63,597 nucleotides of DNA from Candidatus Altimarinota bacterium (GTDB lineage Bacteria > Patescibacteriota > Gracilibacteria > UBA1369 > 2-02-FULL-48-14), in contig WFTC01000020.1 of the NCBI GenBank assembly GCA_015485665.1, positions 1-63,597 of the forward strand, given 5' to 3'. The position numbers and the translations under genes are program-made. The notes beneath the pieces were generated by a model. It was not told the origin of the DNA, did no database searches, and saw nothing but the letters and a program-made list of their open reading frames with translations. Of the stretch, positions 1 to 9,262 are shown in pieces. Position 1 is the stretch's first letter, and every line of letters begins with the position of its first letter.

Positions 1-77
1 ATAATAAAGTATGCCATGAAAAATTGAACCTTAAGTTTGAAATAAATTATATAAATAATTATAAGAATTAAATTCTC

Positions 78-106
78 TGGACAAATTCTTTGAAGCGGAG
101 TAGAAT
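78..106 (+). promoter_or_regulatory. Promoter of rpmA
   Basis: The sequence shows TGGACA (78-83), a 17-bp spacer and TAGAAT (101-106). The -10 ends 27 nt before the rpmA ATG, giving a predicted leader of about 20 nt without a Shine-Dalgarno motif. Bases 1-77 upstream are very AT-rich and show no gene. Confidence 0.6.
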
Positions 107-133
107 GCGCTGGCAATCAAATTTTAAGATACT

Positions 134-418
134 ATGGCTCATAAAAAGGCAGCTGGGTCTACAAAAAACGGTCGCGATTCAAACGCAAAGCGGCTCGGCA
201 TAAAGAAAGCCGGAGGGCAATCAGTCAATGCAGGTTCAATTATTGTGAGGCAAAAGGGTACAAAATGGCATCCGGGTGAGAATGTTGGTATTGGGCGTGA
301 TTTTACGCTCTTTGCTCTCAAGTCTGGTGTTGTAAAGTTTACAAAGAAACGCAATTTGAAATTTGACGGCAACAGAAGGCGAGATACAATCGTACATGTG
401 CTTCCTTCAGTGAAGTGA
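134..418 (+). CDS. rpmA: Ribosomal protein L27
   Basis: Large-subunit ribosomal protein L27, which sits near the peptidyl-transferase centre. The 94 residues match the family over their whole length: the N-terminal MAHKKAAGS tail, the [11 protein letters not shown] segment and the [18 protein letters not shown] block are typical. There is no cleavable N-terminal extension of the kind found in Firmicutes, so the mature tail begins directly after Met1. rplU, its usual partner, is not in the 133 bases upstream, and the gene has its own promoter and a strong terminator, so it is probably transcribed alone. Confidence 0.97.
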   Translation: MAHKKAAGSTKNGRDSNAKRLGIKKAGGQSVNAGSIIVRQKGTKWHPGENVGIGRDFTLFALKSGVVKFTKKRNLKFDGNRRRDTIVHVLPSVK

Positions 419-443
419 TTAAGATGATTGAAATTTTCATAGA

Positions 444-475
444 AAAAGGCTATTCTTCACTTGAATAGCTTTTTT
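444..475 (+). terminator. Rho-independent terminator after rpmA
   Basis: GCTATTC (449-455) pairs with GAATAGC (463-469) around a 7-nt loop. An A-run precedes the stem and a T-run (470-475) follows it. It begins 25 nt after the rpmA stop. Confidence 0.85.
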
Positions 476-496
476 CATTTCCTAACCCACGCAATT

Positions 497-763
497 ATGA
501 AAACAGCCGCAACCCTAAATCCACTTGCAGCAGCCATTTCTGTAGGAATACTTTGGGCGCTCACTTTATTTATCACCACTCTCATTTCCATTCAAAACGG
601 TTATGCAGAGTCAGCTTTAAATATTGTTGAAGGCATTTATCCTTTGTATGAAGTGACAACGGCAGGTGCTTTCTGGGGATTGCTTTTCGCTTTTTTGGAC
701 GGGTTCATTGGAACTTATATTCTAATTTGGCTTTATAACCAAATTCTCAACAAGATAAGTTAA
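497..763 (+). CDS. Small two-helix membrane protein, unknown function
   Basis: Predicted 88-residue integral membrane protein with two hydrophobic stretches, roughly residues 10-35 (ISVGILWALTLFITTLI) and 55-80 (GAFWGLLFAFLDGFIGTYILIW), joined by a short polar loop. The ATG at 497 is preferred. An in-frame TTG at 461 lies inside the rpmA terminator stem and would add an unlikely N-terminus. The stop overlaps the next start (TAATG), so the two genes should be translated together. I do not recognise the family. The layout is like small holin or TM-hairpin proteins, but nothing specific supports that. Confidence 0.6.
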   Translation: MKTAATLNPLAAAISVGILWALTLFITTLISIQNGYAESALNIVEGIYPLYEVTTAGAFWGLLFAFLDGFIGTYILIWLYNQILNKIS

Positions 764-1431
764 TGTCATTAGAGTCATTTTTTGGATTAGAGGAGAGTGA
801 ATCATCTGGAAGTGCGGAAGCTTCGGAGAAGTTTCGTGAACAGATGCGTAAAAATGCCAAAGCAATTAAGGCAATGGGCAAGCATCAGAAAAAGCAATCT
901 GCACAAGAAGATAAGCTGGCAAAGATTTTGATTTCTTTTCTTAAAGATCCAAGTAAAGAAGCAGCTGTATTTTTGGTGGTTAAGTTATTGCAAGATAATG
1001 TTCCAGGTGCTTTCATTTTGGCTGTTTTAAGTATTTCAGATTCAAGATTGCAAAAAGATACAATGGAAAGCTTGAGCTTGCTACTTCAATCAAAAGAGTC
1101 AGATATAATAAAATTTCGTGAAAATGAAATATTGTCCGATGACTTCAAGCAAGAGTTAAATGAGTGGGGAGAGCTGATTTACAGAGCGGGAGCACTTTTG
1201 CCGAGTAAAACTTTAAATTCAGTTTTAACGCAAGATTATAAGCTCAAATCCATTGTTCTTGATCTTATAGATTATTCACTTGAAGAATATTTCAAGCGTA
1301 AGGCTTTGGAATATTCCAAGGAGAAAACTCGTCATTTTGCACTTCTAAGTATTCAATCCGTATTAATAAAATTACGTGACCTAACTCAGGAAATGAGTGA
1401 TGTTGAGTGGATGGAAAGCTCACAAAATTAA
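763..1431 (+). CDS. Helical cytoplasmic protein, unknown function
   Basis: A 222-residue protein with no signal peptide or membrane segment. The first 60 residues are Ser/Glu- then Lys-rich and probably flexible or coiled. The rest alternates hydrophobic and charged residues as in helical repeats (FLKDPSKEAAVFLVVKLLQ, FILAVLSISDSRLQKD). I recognise no motif. It overlaps the upstream membrane-protein gene by one base (TAATG), suggesting a functional pair. It ends 18 bases before gnd and could be in the same transcript as the oxidative pentose phosphate genes. Confidence 0.7.
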   Translation: MSLESFFGLEESESSGSAEASEKFREQMRKNAKAIKAMGKHQKKQSAQEDKLAKILISFLKDPSKEAAVFLVVKLLQDNVPGAFILAVLSISDSRLQKDTMESLSLLLQSKESDIIKFRENEILSDDFKQELNEWGELIYRAGALLPSKTLNSVLTQDYKLKSIVLDLIDYSLEEYFKRKALEYSKEKTRHFALLSIQSVLIKLRDLTQEMSDVEWMESSQN

Positions 1432-1449
1432 AAAAATAACTTTTAAAAT

Positions 1450-2853
1450 ATGCGATGTGATTTGGGTCTTATAGGTCTTGGTACTATGGGAAAAGCTCTT
1501 GCCAGAAATTTGGCTTCTCATGGAATGAGAGTAAGCCTTTGGAATAGGACATATGAACGAATAATAAATTTTGTTGATGAGTTTGGAGCTGACTCATTTT
1601 ATGCTCCTAAAGATTTCAAAGATTTTATAAACAACTTAAAAGCTCCGCGCAAAATCATAATTATGTTGCCGGCTGGAGAGCCTACGCAAGTTATGTTAAA
1701 TCGTTTAACTGATATGCTGGATGAGGGTGATGCGGTTTTAGATGGTGCAAATCAATATTTTAGAGATTCACAGGCTTATCAAGAGATGATGGATAAAAAG
1801 GGGATTAATCTTTTGGGTTGTGGAATTTCAGGTGGTGAAGAAGGTGCCCTTTTAGGACCTAGTATTATGCCGGGAGGATCAAAAAAAGCATGGTTACTTT
1901 TTGAAGAAATACTTACTTCTATTGCAGCCAAAGATTTTAATGGGCAAGCATGCGTATCTTATATGGGTAAAGGAGGAGCTGGTCATTATGTAAAAATGGT
2001 TCATAACGGAATTGAATATGGAGAAATGCAAGCTCTTGCCGAGGTATTTGCAATTTTGCAAGGTTTTTATGGCTGTAGATACGATGAAATCGCTAATATT
2101 TTTGAAGAATGGAATCAAGGTCCTCTTTCTTCTTTTTTGCTTGAAGTTTCAATTGATGTGCTACGAAAAAAAGAAGAAGGGAAGCACATTTTAGATCTAA
2201 TTTTAGATAGTGCGGCTCAAAAAGGGACGGGCAGGTGGACTGCAGAAGAATCTTTATCTTTAGGTGTTCCAACTCCTTCCATTGCCGGTTCTGTTTTTAT
2301 GAGAGCGTTTTCTACAGATAAAGTATTAAGAGAGAAACTTGCCGGACATTTCAAGGAACAACATTTTAAAGAAGACAGATATTCATCAAGCTTGGATATT
2401 AAAGATGCTATTCTATATTTACAGCATGCACTCATATCTACACGTATTGCCAATTTTGAACAAGGTTTTGCTCTGTTAAAGGAAGCTGATAAAACTTATC
2501 AATTTGGACTGAATTTCTCAGAAATTGTACGTATTTGGCAAGGAGGATGTATAATTCGTGCAGATATATTAAAAGATATACATCAGTTCCTTCAGCCTGG
2601 ATGGAAATCTCTTTATTTTAGCGATTTTGCTTTCAAAATTTTAAAAGAAGCCCATTTCGGATGGAAAAAAATTGTGGAATTTACAGTTCAAAACTCAATT
2701 CCAAGTTTGTCTTTGAGTGGGGCACTTACTCACTTTGAAGCATCTCGGCAATCCCGAGGCAGTGCATACTTCATTCAAGGGCTTCGGGATAGATTCGGCG
2801 CTCATGGTTATAAGCGCATAGATAAAGAAGGAATATTTCACTCTGACTGGTAA
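1450..2853 (+). CDS. gnd: 6-phosphogluconate dehydrogenase, decarboxylating
   Basis: Oxidises 6-phosphogluconate to ribulose 5-phosphate plus CO2 with NADP+, the third step of the oxidative pentose phosphate pathway. Visible motifs are the N-terminal Rossmann GLGTMG (residues 9-14), the substrate-loop GCGISGGEEGALLGPSIMPGG, the catalytic KMVHNGIEYGEMQ helix and the family signature ending QKGTGRW (about 257-263). The C-terminus (SRGSAYFIQGLRDRFGAHGY) is the tail that reaches the partner's active site. At 467 residues it is full length for the long dimeric type. The stop is followed at once by the zwf ATG with no gap, so the two are co-transcribed. Confidence 0.96.
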   Translation: MRCDLGLIGLGTMGKALARNLASHGMRVSLWNRTYERIINFVDEFGADSFYAPKDFKDFINNLKAPRKIIIMLPAGEPTQVMLNRLTDMLDEGDAVLDGANQYFRDSQAYQEMMDKKGINLLGCGISGGEEGALLGPSIMPGGSKKAWLLFEEILTSIAAKDFNGQACVSYMGKGGAGHYVKMVHNGIEYGEMQALAEVFAILQGFYGCRYDEIANIFEEWNQGPLSSFLLEVSIDVLRKKEEGKHILDLILDSAAQKGTGRWTAEESLSLGVPTPSIAGSVFMRAFSTDKVLREKLAGHFKEQHFKEDRYSSSLDIKDAILYLQHALISTRIANFEQGFALLKEADKTYQFGLNFSEIVRIWQGGCIIRADILKDIHQFLQPGWKSLYFSDFAFKILKEAHFGWKKIVEFTVQNSIPSLSLSGALTHFEASRQSRGSAYFIQGLRDRFGAHGYKRIDKEGIFHSDW

Positions 2854-4302
2854 ATGGAAACAAACTCTGTTCATCAAATTGCTAAAAGTAACTTTACACT
2901 TTTTGTTTATGGCGCTTCCGGATCTTTGGCAAAATTAAAGCTATTTCCTGCTTTATATGAATTAGCTTCTCAAAAACGCATGCCAAAAGATTATCAAATT
3001 ATAGGTTACGCCAGAACTACAATGAAAGTGGAAGAATTCAAGTTAATCTTTGAAGAATCAGTAAGAGCGGCTCATGAAAATATTGATAAAGATATTATGA
3101 AAAAATTATTAAGACGTGTGCATTATTTCAGTGGCAAATATGACAGCATTGAAGATCATAAATCTTTTTTAAATTTTGTTCGTAAAATTGAGAAGGAGAA
3201 AAAGCGGGTTAGAATTGCGTATTTATCAGTGCCTCCATCAACTTTCACTGCAATTTTTAAAAGTTTGGGTAAGGTAAATTTCAATACTCGCATGTCAAGA
3301 TTGCGATTGATAATTGAAAAACCCTTTGGATATGATTTACAGTCGGCAAAGAAATTGAAAAGAGTGCTTTACAAGTCTTTCCAAAAAGAACAGATCTATC
3401 TTTTGGATCATTATCTCGGCAAAGAGGCTGTAAGCAATTTATTGTCTTTACGTTATGCAAATTCAATTTTGAGTGCTTTGTTATCAAAAAAATATGTGAG
3501 TAATATTCAAATAAGCGCATTGGAATCTAAAGACATTGAAGGCCGTGCAAATTATTTTGATAATGTCGGTATTTTGCGAGATATGATTCAATCCCATCTT
3601 TTACAGATTCTGGCTTATTTTACAATGTTTGCTCCTGAAGAAAAATCATCTGAAGCAATTCATAGGGGAAAAGCAAAAGTATTAAAATCCATTCGTATAC
3701 AAGCCAAAAATGTTGTTCGTGGTCAGTACAAATCATATAAAAATGAAAAAGGAGTGTCAAAAGATTCCACAACCGAAACTTATGCAGCTTTAAAATTAAC
3801 TCTGAATCATAAGCTTTGGAAAGGTGTACCGATTTATATTCGCAGCGGCAAAGCTTTGAAAGCAAAATGGACAGCCATTGTAATTGAATTCAAGCACGGT
3901 TTATTGCAAAGTAAACAAAAGAATATTGAGCCAAATCGTTTACTCATTCAACTGCAACCTTTTGAAAAGATAGAATTTCATTTATTGACTAAATTGGGAG
4001 GTAAAACTTTTGATTTTCATCCTATAAAAGCCGCTAAACTGATATATTGCAGTGGAGATTGTTTGAGTGAACATGGACGACTTTTTTTGGAGGTTGTGGA
4101 TGGAAGACAAGATTTATTTCTGAACTTTGAAGAGATTTTTGCTGCATGGAGGGTGATAGATCCACTACAGAATTACTGTAATAAAATGGGTGAAATAAGT
4201 TGTAGCCCCATTCTTTATAAAAAAGCTTCATTAGGACCCAAAGCTGCTGATCTTTTGATAGAAAAAGATGGATTCAAATGGTTTAACGCTTTTCCTTCAT
4301 AA
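2854..4302 (+). CDS. zwf: Glucose-6-phosphate 1-dehydrogenase
   Basis: Makes 6-phosphogluconolactone and NADPH from glucose 6-phosphate. The 482 residues match the family: a nucleotide loop GASGSLAK (20-27), IEKPFGYDLQSAKKL, the active-site block DHYLGKEAV (from Asp185) and QSHLLQILAYFTM. Two points are unusual. The nucleotide loop has Ser24 where most members have Asp (GxxGDLA). The residues before DHYLGKE are LL rather than the usual RI. It starts directly on the gnd stop and overlaps pgl by one base (TAATG). The three steps of the oxidative branch are therefore one transcription unit, though in the reverse of pathway order. Confidence 0.94.
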   Translation: METNSVHQIAKSNFTLFVYGASGSLAKLKLFPALYELASQKRMPKDYQIIGYARTTMKVEEFKLIFEESVRAAHENIDKDIMKKLLRRVHYFSGKYDSIEDHKSFLNFVRKIEKEKKRVRIAYLSVPPSTFTAIFKSLGKVNFNTRMSRLRLIIEKPFGYDLQSAKKLKRVLYKSFQKEQIYLLDHYLGKEAVSNLLSLRYANSILSALLSKKYVSNIQISALESKDIEGRANYFDNVGILRDMIQSHLLQILAYFTMFAPEEKSSEAIHRGKAKVLKSIRIQAKNVVRGQYKSYKNEKGVSKDSTTETYAALKLTLNHKLWKGVPIYIRSGKALKAKWTAIVIEFKHGLLQSKQKNIEPNRLLIQLQPFEKIEFHLLTKLGGKTFDFHPIKAAKLIYCSGDCLSEHGRLFLEVVDGRQDLFLNFEEIFAAWRVIDPLQNYCNKMGEISCSPILYKKASLGPKAADLLIEKDGFKWFNAFPS

Positions 4303-4979
4303 TGAGTAATTTTCGGTTTTTCTATTTGGAAGAAGATTTCTATGGATACGCACTTAAATTTGTTTTAAGTGTTATTGAAAGCACTTTGATAAAACAAAAA
4401 AAGTGCAGAATCGCTTTGGCTGGAGGTAGTACTCCAAAAGCTTTGTATAAAGCTATGGCAAGAGCTGAAATTGATTGGAAAAGACTGCATTTCACTTTAA
4501 CCGATGAACGCTATGTGGATTTTAATAATGACGAAAGTAACATGAAAATGATAGAGGACACTTTACTTGCATCCGTTCCAATCAAAAAAAATCAAATACT
4601 TTATTTTGACACCTCACTGCCATATGAAGATTCGGCATCAAAGATGGCTAGAGATTTACTTGCTTTAAAGGTAGGAGAAAAAGCTCTTTTTGATCTCTTA
4701 ATACTCGGGGCTGGGTCAGATGGGCATGTTGCATCGTTATTTAGTGAGGAAGATATTAAAAATAAGGCTCTGGCTCATGTGACAACAGCATCAGCTTATA
4801 ACACAAAAAAACGTATTAGTTTGGGTTTTAATGCACTCATTCAGTCTGAGCGGGCATTACTTTTACTTAAAGGGGAATCAAAGAGAGCGGTATTTCAATC
4901 CTTACAGAATCAATCTTCATCTACACCCATTGAATTATTACTTAAAAATGTTGATACGGAGGTTTTATATTGTGAATAA
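4302..4979 (+). CDS. pgl: 6-phosphogluconolactonase
   Basis: Hydrolyses 6-phosphogluconolactone to 6-phosphogluconate, the step between zwf and gnd. The 225 residues carry the SOL/DevB-type motifs: phosphate-binding ALAGGSTPKALY near residue 40, the TDERYVDFNNDESN block near 65-80, and ILGAGSDGHVASLF near 140-150. The first is shared with glucosamine-6-phosphate deaminases, but the TDERYV and SDGHVASLF blocks and the position after zwf indicate the lactonase. The start overlaps the zwf stop (TAATG). No terminator is visible before the next gene, which has its own promoter. Confidence 0.93.
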   Translation: MSNFRFFYLEEDFYGYALKFVLSVIESTLIKQKKCRIALAGGSTPKALYKAMARAEIDWKRLHFTLTDERYVDFNNDESNMKMIEDTLLASVPIKKNQILYFDTSLPYEDSASKMARDLLALKVGEKALFDLLILGAGSDGHVASLFSEEDIKNKALAHVTTASAYNTKKRISLGFNALIQSERALLLLKGESKRAVFQSLQNQSSSTPIELLLKNVDTEVLYCE

Positions 4980-5018
4980 TATCTATATTTCTTGCTAATT
5001 TGAAATACATAACTACGC

Positions 5019-5047
5019 TTGAATATAGACTGTAAAGATACTAGAAT
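5019..5047 (+). promoter_or_regulatory. Promoter of the small lipoprotein gene
   Basis: TTGAAT (5019-5024), 17-bp spacer, TAGAAT (5042-5047). The -10 ends 24 nt before the ATG at 5072. Confidence 0.6.
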
Positions 5048-5071
5048 CTCAGCATATCTAATTTAATGATC

Positions 5072-5464
5072 ATGAGAAATCAATTTGCTTTTTTGCTTCT
5101 TCTTAGTATGGGTCTGAGTGCATGTAGCTCACTTTTAACTGTGGCTACACCTGAAGAAATGGAAACTTATCCTGAAGCTAGAGGCATTATGGAGGCATGG
5201 CAAGAGATGACTGATTTGGCAAAAGCCGGAGACTGTGATGCTTTTCAGGAATATTCACGCAAAAATTTGATGGAGGAAGGTGATTGCAAGGAAGCTTTTG
5301 AATATATGCTAGATGCTCCTCAAATTGATTGGTCAAAAACTCAGTGGGATGCAAACAAAGGAAAAGGTAAAATATATGAAAAAGGGAAGGGGGATATTAC
5401 AAGCTTTATATACAGCACATCTGATGATATTTGGCGCTTTGATTCTGCATTTTGGTCAAATTAA
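5072..5464 (+). CDS. Small lipoprotein, unknown function
   Basis: A secreted lipoprotein of about 130 residues. The N-terminus has a short basic region, a hydrophobic core (FAFLLLLSMG) and a lipobox LSAC, so Cys would be lipid-modified after signal peptidase II cleavage. The mature part is acidic and aromatic, with two further cysteines (GDCDAF, GDCKEAF) that could pair. No family is recognised. Another in-frame ATG lies 6 bases upstream at 5066; 5072 is preferred because its distance from the -10 box fits the rest of the window. The stop region overlaps the convergent tkt gene by 4 bases. Confidence 0.75.
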   Translation: MRNQFAFLLLLSMGLSACSSLLTVATPEEMETYPEARGIMEAWQEMTDLAKAGDCDAFQEYSRKNLMEEGDCKEAFEYMLDAPQIDWSKTQWDANKGKGKIYEKGKGDITSFIYSTSDDIWRFDSAFWSN

Positions 5465-7356
5465 AAAGACTCAACAGCTTCAATAATATCTTTAACACCA
5501 AGACCTGCAAGTGCATAAAGTTCATCTGCAGTTCCTGAAAGTTGATAGTGCTCAACTCCCAAAGCTTTGAACATTGGAGTGATTCCCGCCTTTACTATGC
5601 TTTCTTGAACCAAGGCAGCCAAGCCTGTTCTTATGTGATGATCATGTACAGTGATAACTCGTCCTGTTTTCTTAATGGATGATAGTATTGTTTCATGATC
5701 AAAAGGCTGGAAGCTGCTTATGGCAATTACCTCTATATCTCCTCCCAAAGCTTTTGCAGCCTTTAATGCACGCTCCACCATTGGACCGGCAGCAAGCAGT
5801 GTAGCTCTTGAGCCTCTACGCAATATATCTGCTTTCCCCGGTTTAAATTGATAATTTTCATCAAAAAATATGCTACCATCTTCTTTTGTCAGTATTGGAA
5901 GTTTTGCTCTTCCCATGCGAACGTAAACATTCCCGTAATGCTTGGCAATATAACGAATTATACGGTCGCATTGATTAGGATCGGCCGGTTCATAAATATT
6001 TGTATGCATAAATCCAAGAAAAGAACTTATATCATCAATAGATTGGTGAGTGGGACCGTCTTCTCCTACCGAAAGTCCGCAATGAGTTGCAACCATTTTC
6101 ACATTGCACTCATTGATATCGTTAACTCTTGCTTGATCTTTGGCTCTGCTTGACATAAAGGCACCGAAAGTACTGCAAAAAGGAATAAAATCCCTCAGTG
6201 ACAATCCTCCTGACAAGCTAAGCATGTGTTGTTCAGCAATACCGCATTCAATGTGCTGCATTGGAAGTTCTTTTTTAACGGCAGCGGTTTTTACACTTCC
6301 AGCTAGGTCTGCGCTTAGAGCCAATACATTTTTGTTAAGGTGGGCAAGATCAAGTAAAGCTTTGCCGTAAGCACTGCGACAATCCGTAAAAGTATCAAGG
6401 TCATAAAGGACGGGAGCTCCGGTATCAATTTCCATTTTTTTACCAAATGCAACTTCCTTTGCTGTACGAATTTTATTTGGTAGAGAAGCAAGTCCTATTT
6501 CAAGCACTTTATTTTCTTCTTCATTCAAGGCGATTAAATTCAAAGCATCTTTTACTTGTTCATAACTTGGAGCCTTGCCATGCCAATCAGATTGTTTATT
6601 GCGTCCGCTTTCCTCCATAAAATCTATGCCATGGCCCATTATAGTTTTTGCAATAATAGCTGTGGGTTTTGATGACAGTGAGGCATCTCCAAGAGCATCC
6701 CACATTGCTTTGAAATCATGACCATCCACTTCAATTACATTCCAACCTGAAGCTCTATATACACCAAGTAAGTTTACAGGCATGATATTCTCAAGAGAAT
6801 CTGTAAGCTGTACTTCATTATAATCAATGAACAGTATTAAATTATTCAGCTGGAATTTATTTGCAAAATTTATCATTTCCCACACTTGCCCCTCCTGTTG
6901 CTCACCATCACCCATTATAAGAAAAGACTTATCATTATTCCCTTTTAATTTATCTCCAAGTGCAAAAGCCGCTCCTACACTTCCGCCAACACCAAGCGGT
7001 CCAGTGCCGTAATGAATTCCAGGTATTTTACGATTAACATGCCCTTCATACACATCATCTGGACGGCGAAATTTTTCAAGGACTGCTTCTTTCGGTATAA
7101 CACCTATCTCTGCCAAAACCGCATAAACAGCTGGGGAAATATGTCCGTTTGATACAACCACAGATTCATTTGTTTTACAAATTCGCATGGTATATATCAA
7201 AACAAGAAAATCCAATGCCGACAAAGATCCACCGGGATGTCCTGATTGTGCTTTTGCCACCATCTTTATAATGCTGGCACGGCATGATTTTGCAAATGTT
7301 TCAAGAAATGCAATATGTTCATCATTGAGTGGCTCACCAAGGTGCGGTATTTTCAT
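5461..7356 (-). CDS. tkt: Transketolase
   Basis: Thiamine-diphosphate enzyme that moves two-carbon units between pentose, triose and hexose phosphates. It is a single 631-residue chain with all three domains. The N-terminal TPP domain has SGHPGGSLSALDFL (near residue 40) and the GDGEQQEGQVWE cofactor motif (near 150). The pyrimidine-binding domain has IECGIAEQHMLSLSGGL (near 370), with the Glu that activates TPP. A C-terminal domain follows. Many bacteria and archaea split this protein in two; here it is fused. It is last in the tal-pgi-tkt operon and overlaps the pgi stop as ATGA, implying coupled translation. Confidence 0.95.
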   Translation of the reverse strand: MKIPHLGEPLNDEHIAFLETFAKSCRASIIKMVAKAQSGHPGGSLSALDFLVLIYTMRICKTNESVVVSNGHISPAVYAVLAEIGVIPKEAVLEKFRRPDDVYEGHVNRKIPGIHYGTGPLGVGGSVGAAFALGDKLKGNNDKSFLIMGDGEQQEGQVWEMINFANKFQLNNLILFIDYNEVQLTDSLENIMPVNLLGVYRASGWNVIEVDGHDFKAMWDALGDASLSSKPTAIIAKTIMGHGIDFMEESGRNKQSDWHGKAPSYEQVKDALNLIALNEEENKVLEIGLASLPNKIRTAKEVAFGKKMEIDTGAPVLYDLDTFTDCRSAYGKALLDLAHLNKNVLALSADLAGSVKTAAVKKELPMQHIECGIAEQHMLSLSGGLSLRDFIPFCSTFGAFMSSRAKDQARVNDINECNVKMVATHCGLSVGEDGPTHQSIDDISSFLGFMHTNIYEPADPNQCDRIIRYIAKHYGNVYVRMGRAKLPILTKEDGSIFFDENYQFKPGKADILRRGSRATLLAAGPMVERALKAAKALGGDIEVIAISSFQPFDHETILSSIKKTGRVITVHDHHIRTGLAALVQESIVKAGITPMFKALGVEHYQLSGTADELYALAGLGVKDIIEAVESF

Positions 7357-8588
7357 TTTGATTGAGATAAAAGTTTTTTTGTAAGAGTTTTGCCAAGCTC
7401 AACGCCAGGTTGATTGAAGGCGTCAATGCTATAGTATTCACCCAAAAATGCAATACTGGACTCAAAGAGCATAAATAGTTTACCAAGCTCATACTCATCT
7501 ATACGAGGAATTTTTATGGTTAAATTTGCCTTTTTATACTCTGACAATGCTTGCTCGGTAGCCTTTTTTTCAAGATTCATGAGCCTATGAAAACTTACAT
7601 TTGACAAATAAGACAAGTCCGGAACATCAATACTTGGCATTGAAGTTTCAGATCCTTCTTCCACTTCAATAAACATGATTAGCTTATCATTCGGACCTTC
7701 GTTATATAGTTGTATTTGAGAATGTTGGTCGGTAACTCCAAGAGCTCTGATTGGAGTCAGACCCTTGCCATCTTTTCCAATACTTTCTGCCAGTAATTGG
7801 CTATACCAGTCAGCAAAAGTCTGCAATCTGGTGGAATAAGGCATCATTACATTCATGCTTATTCCATGCCGCCAATCAAGCAGATATTGAATCGTGGCAA
7901 TTTGAAATGGAAAGTTAAGATCAAACTCTTCACTTTGGAAGGAAGCAAGCATGCTATCTGCTCCATCCAAAAGATTTTCAATATCAATACCCATTAATGC
8001 TGCAGGCAGCAGACCGACAGCTGTAAGAACAGAAAATCTACCACCAACATTTTTTGGTATATCTAGAGTGGCTATGCGCATTTCTTTGGAGAGTTTACGC
8101 AATACTCCATCAGTCGGATCAGTTATAAAAAGAAAATTTTTCGCAGATACTTTTTCTTTAAAATAAAAAAATTCTCCCATTGTTTCAGGGGTACGCCCTG
8201 ACTTGCTAATAACAAGAAATAGAGTTTCATCAAGATCTATTATCTTTTCAACTTCATCTACCATATCCAAATTATCCAATACAAATACTCGTGGAGATCC
8301 ATTTATATTCCAATAAGGTCCTTTTAAGGAATCTCTAAGGCAATTAATACCCAAAGCGCTTCCTCCTATGCCAAGTATTACAACATCTTTAAATTTGCCT
8401 TTTAAATTATGCGCCATTTCTTTTACAGCCAAAACAGGAGCTTTTAACTTTGGCAATGATGTAAAACCTTGACCTCTCTCATTAAATAGTTTTATAGAAG
8501 GAATTATTTTTTCTTCATGGGATTTGAGAGAGTCGTAACTCAAGCCATCCAAACCGAGAGCAATAATGGAACTTAAATCAAGCTTCAT
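7353..8588 (-). CDS. pgi: Glucose-6-phosphate isomerase
   Basis: Interconverts glucose 6-phosphate and fructose 6-phosphate, linking glycolysis to the pentose phosphate genes on either side. Family motifs are GIGGSALGINCL (phosphate binding, about 72-83), ISKSGRTPETMGEF (about 133-146) and SQLLAESIGKDGKGL (about 265-280). At 411 residues it is shorter than the roughly 450-residue Bacillus type and much shorter than the 550-residue E. coli type, but the SIS domains and signature residues are present. It overlaps tal upstream and tkt downstream by ATGA junctions. Confidence 0.94.
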   Translation of the reverse strand: MKLDLSSIIALGLDGLSYDSLKSHEEKIIPSIKLFNERGQGFTSLPKLKAPVLAVKEMAHNLKGKFKDVVILGIGGSALGINCLRDSLKGPYWNINGSPRVFVLDNLDMVDEVEKIIDLDETLFLVISKSGRTPETMGEFFYFKEKVSAKNFLFITDPTDGVLRKLSKEMRIATLDIPKNVGGRFSVLTAVGLLPAALMGIDIENLLDGADSMLASFQSEEFDLNFPFQIATIQYLLDWRHGISMNVMMPYSTRLQTFADWYSQLLAESIGKDGKGLTPIRALGVTDQHSQIQLYNEGPNDKLIMFIEVEEGSETSMPSIDVPDLSYLSNVSFHRLMNLEKKATEQALSEYKKANLTIKIPRIDEYELGKLFMLFESSIAFLGEYYSIDAFNQPGVELGKTLTKKLLSQSK

Positions 8589-9238
8589 AAGGAATCTTTA
8601 CGTGCCTTCCAATCAGCCATAAACTTTTCTAGTCCTATGGTTGTTTTGGGATGTTGAATTAATTTTAGGAATACGGATTTTGGCATCGTTACAACATCGG
8701 CTCCCAAAAGAGCGCATTCGGTCACATGGCGAGGATGTCTAATGCTGGCTGCCAAAATTTCAGTTTTAAATGTATAATTATTGAATATTTCGGTAATTTC
8801 TGAAATAAGACTCATCCCGTCTTGACCATCATCATCTAAGCGACCAAGAAAAGGACTTACAAAATCAGCTCCGGCTTTTGCAGCCAATAGAGCCTGATTT
8901 GCGGAAAATACCAATGTTATATTGCTGCGTATTCCTTCTTGATTGAATTTGTATACAGCTTTAAGACCGTTCTCGCTCATGGGCACTTTGATTACAATAT
9001 GCTTATTCCAAGAACTAAAAAGTCTGGCTTGTTCAAGCATGCCATCCAAATCGCTTGCCGTAACTTCCAGACTTACCGGACCTTTGACTGTTTCACATAT
9101 TTCTTTTACATGAGATTCAACTTTTATATTCCCTTCTTTTGACATCAGCGAAGGATTTGTTGTAACTCCGTCAATAATGCCCAAGCTTGCAACCTCTTTT
9201 ATTTCATCCAGATTGGCGGTGTCTAAAAAAAATTTCAT
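8585..9238 (-). CDS. tal: Transaldolase (short TalC/MipB-like type)
   Basis: Transfers a dihydroxyacetone unit between sugar phosphates in the non-oxidative pentose phosphate pathway through a Schiff-base lysine. The 217-residue length and the start MKFFLDTANLDEI with GVTTNPSLMSKEG are typical of the short subfamily. HIVIKVPMSENGLKA contains the catalytic lysine near residue 85. This subfamily also contains fructose-6-phosphate aldolases, but the operon with pgi and tkt argues for transaldolase. It is first in the operon and its promoter lies back-to-back with that of the LOG gene. Confidence 0.9.
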   Translation of the reverse strand: MKFFLDTANLDEIKEVASLGIIDGVTTNPSLMSKEGNIKVESHVKEICETVKGPVSLEVTASDLDGMLEQARLFSSWNKHIVIKVPMSENGLKAVYKFNQEGIRSNITLVFSANQALLAAKAGADFVSPFLGRLDDDGQDGMSLISEITEIFNNYTFKTEILAASIRHPRHVTECALLGADVVTMPKSVFLKLIQHPKTTIGLEKFMADWKARKDSL

Positions 9239-9262
9239 ATCAACTGTTTTTAATGTGCTATT

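Noticed and set aside
461-496. Upstream TTG start for the small membrane protein
   Set aside because: It lies in the 3' arm and loop of the rpmA terminator, and the ATG at 497 gives a normal N-terminus.
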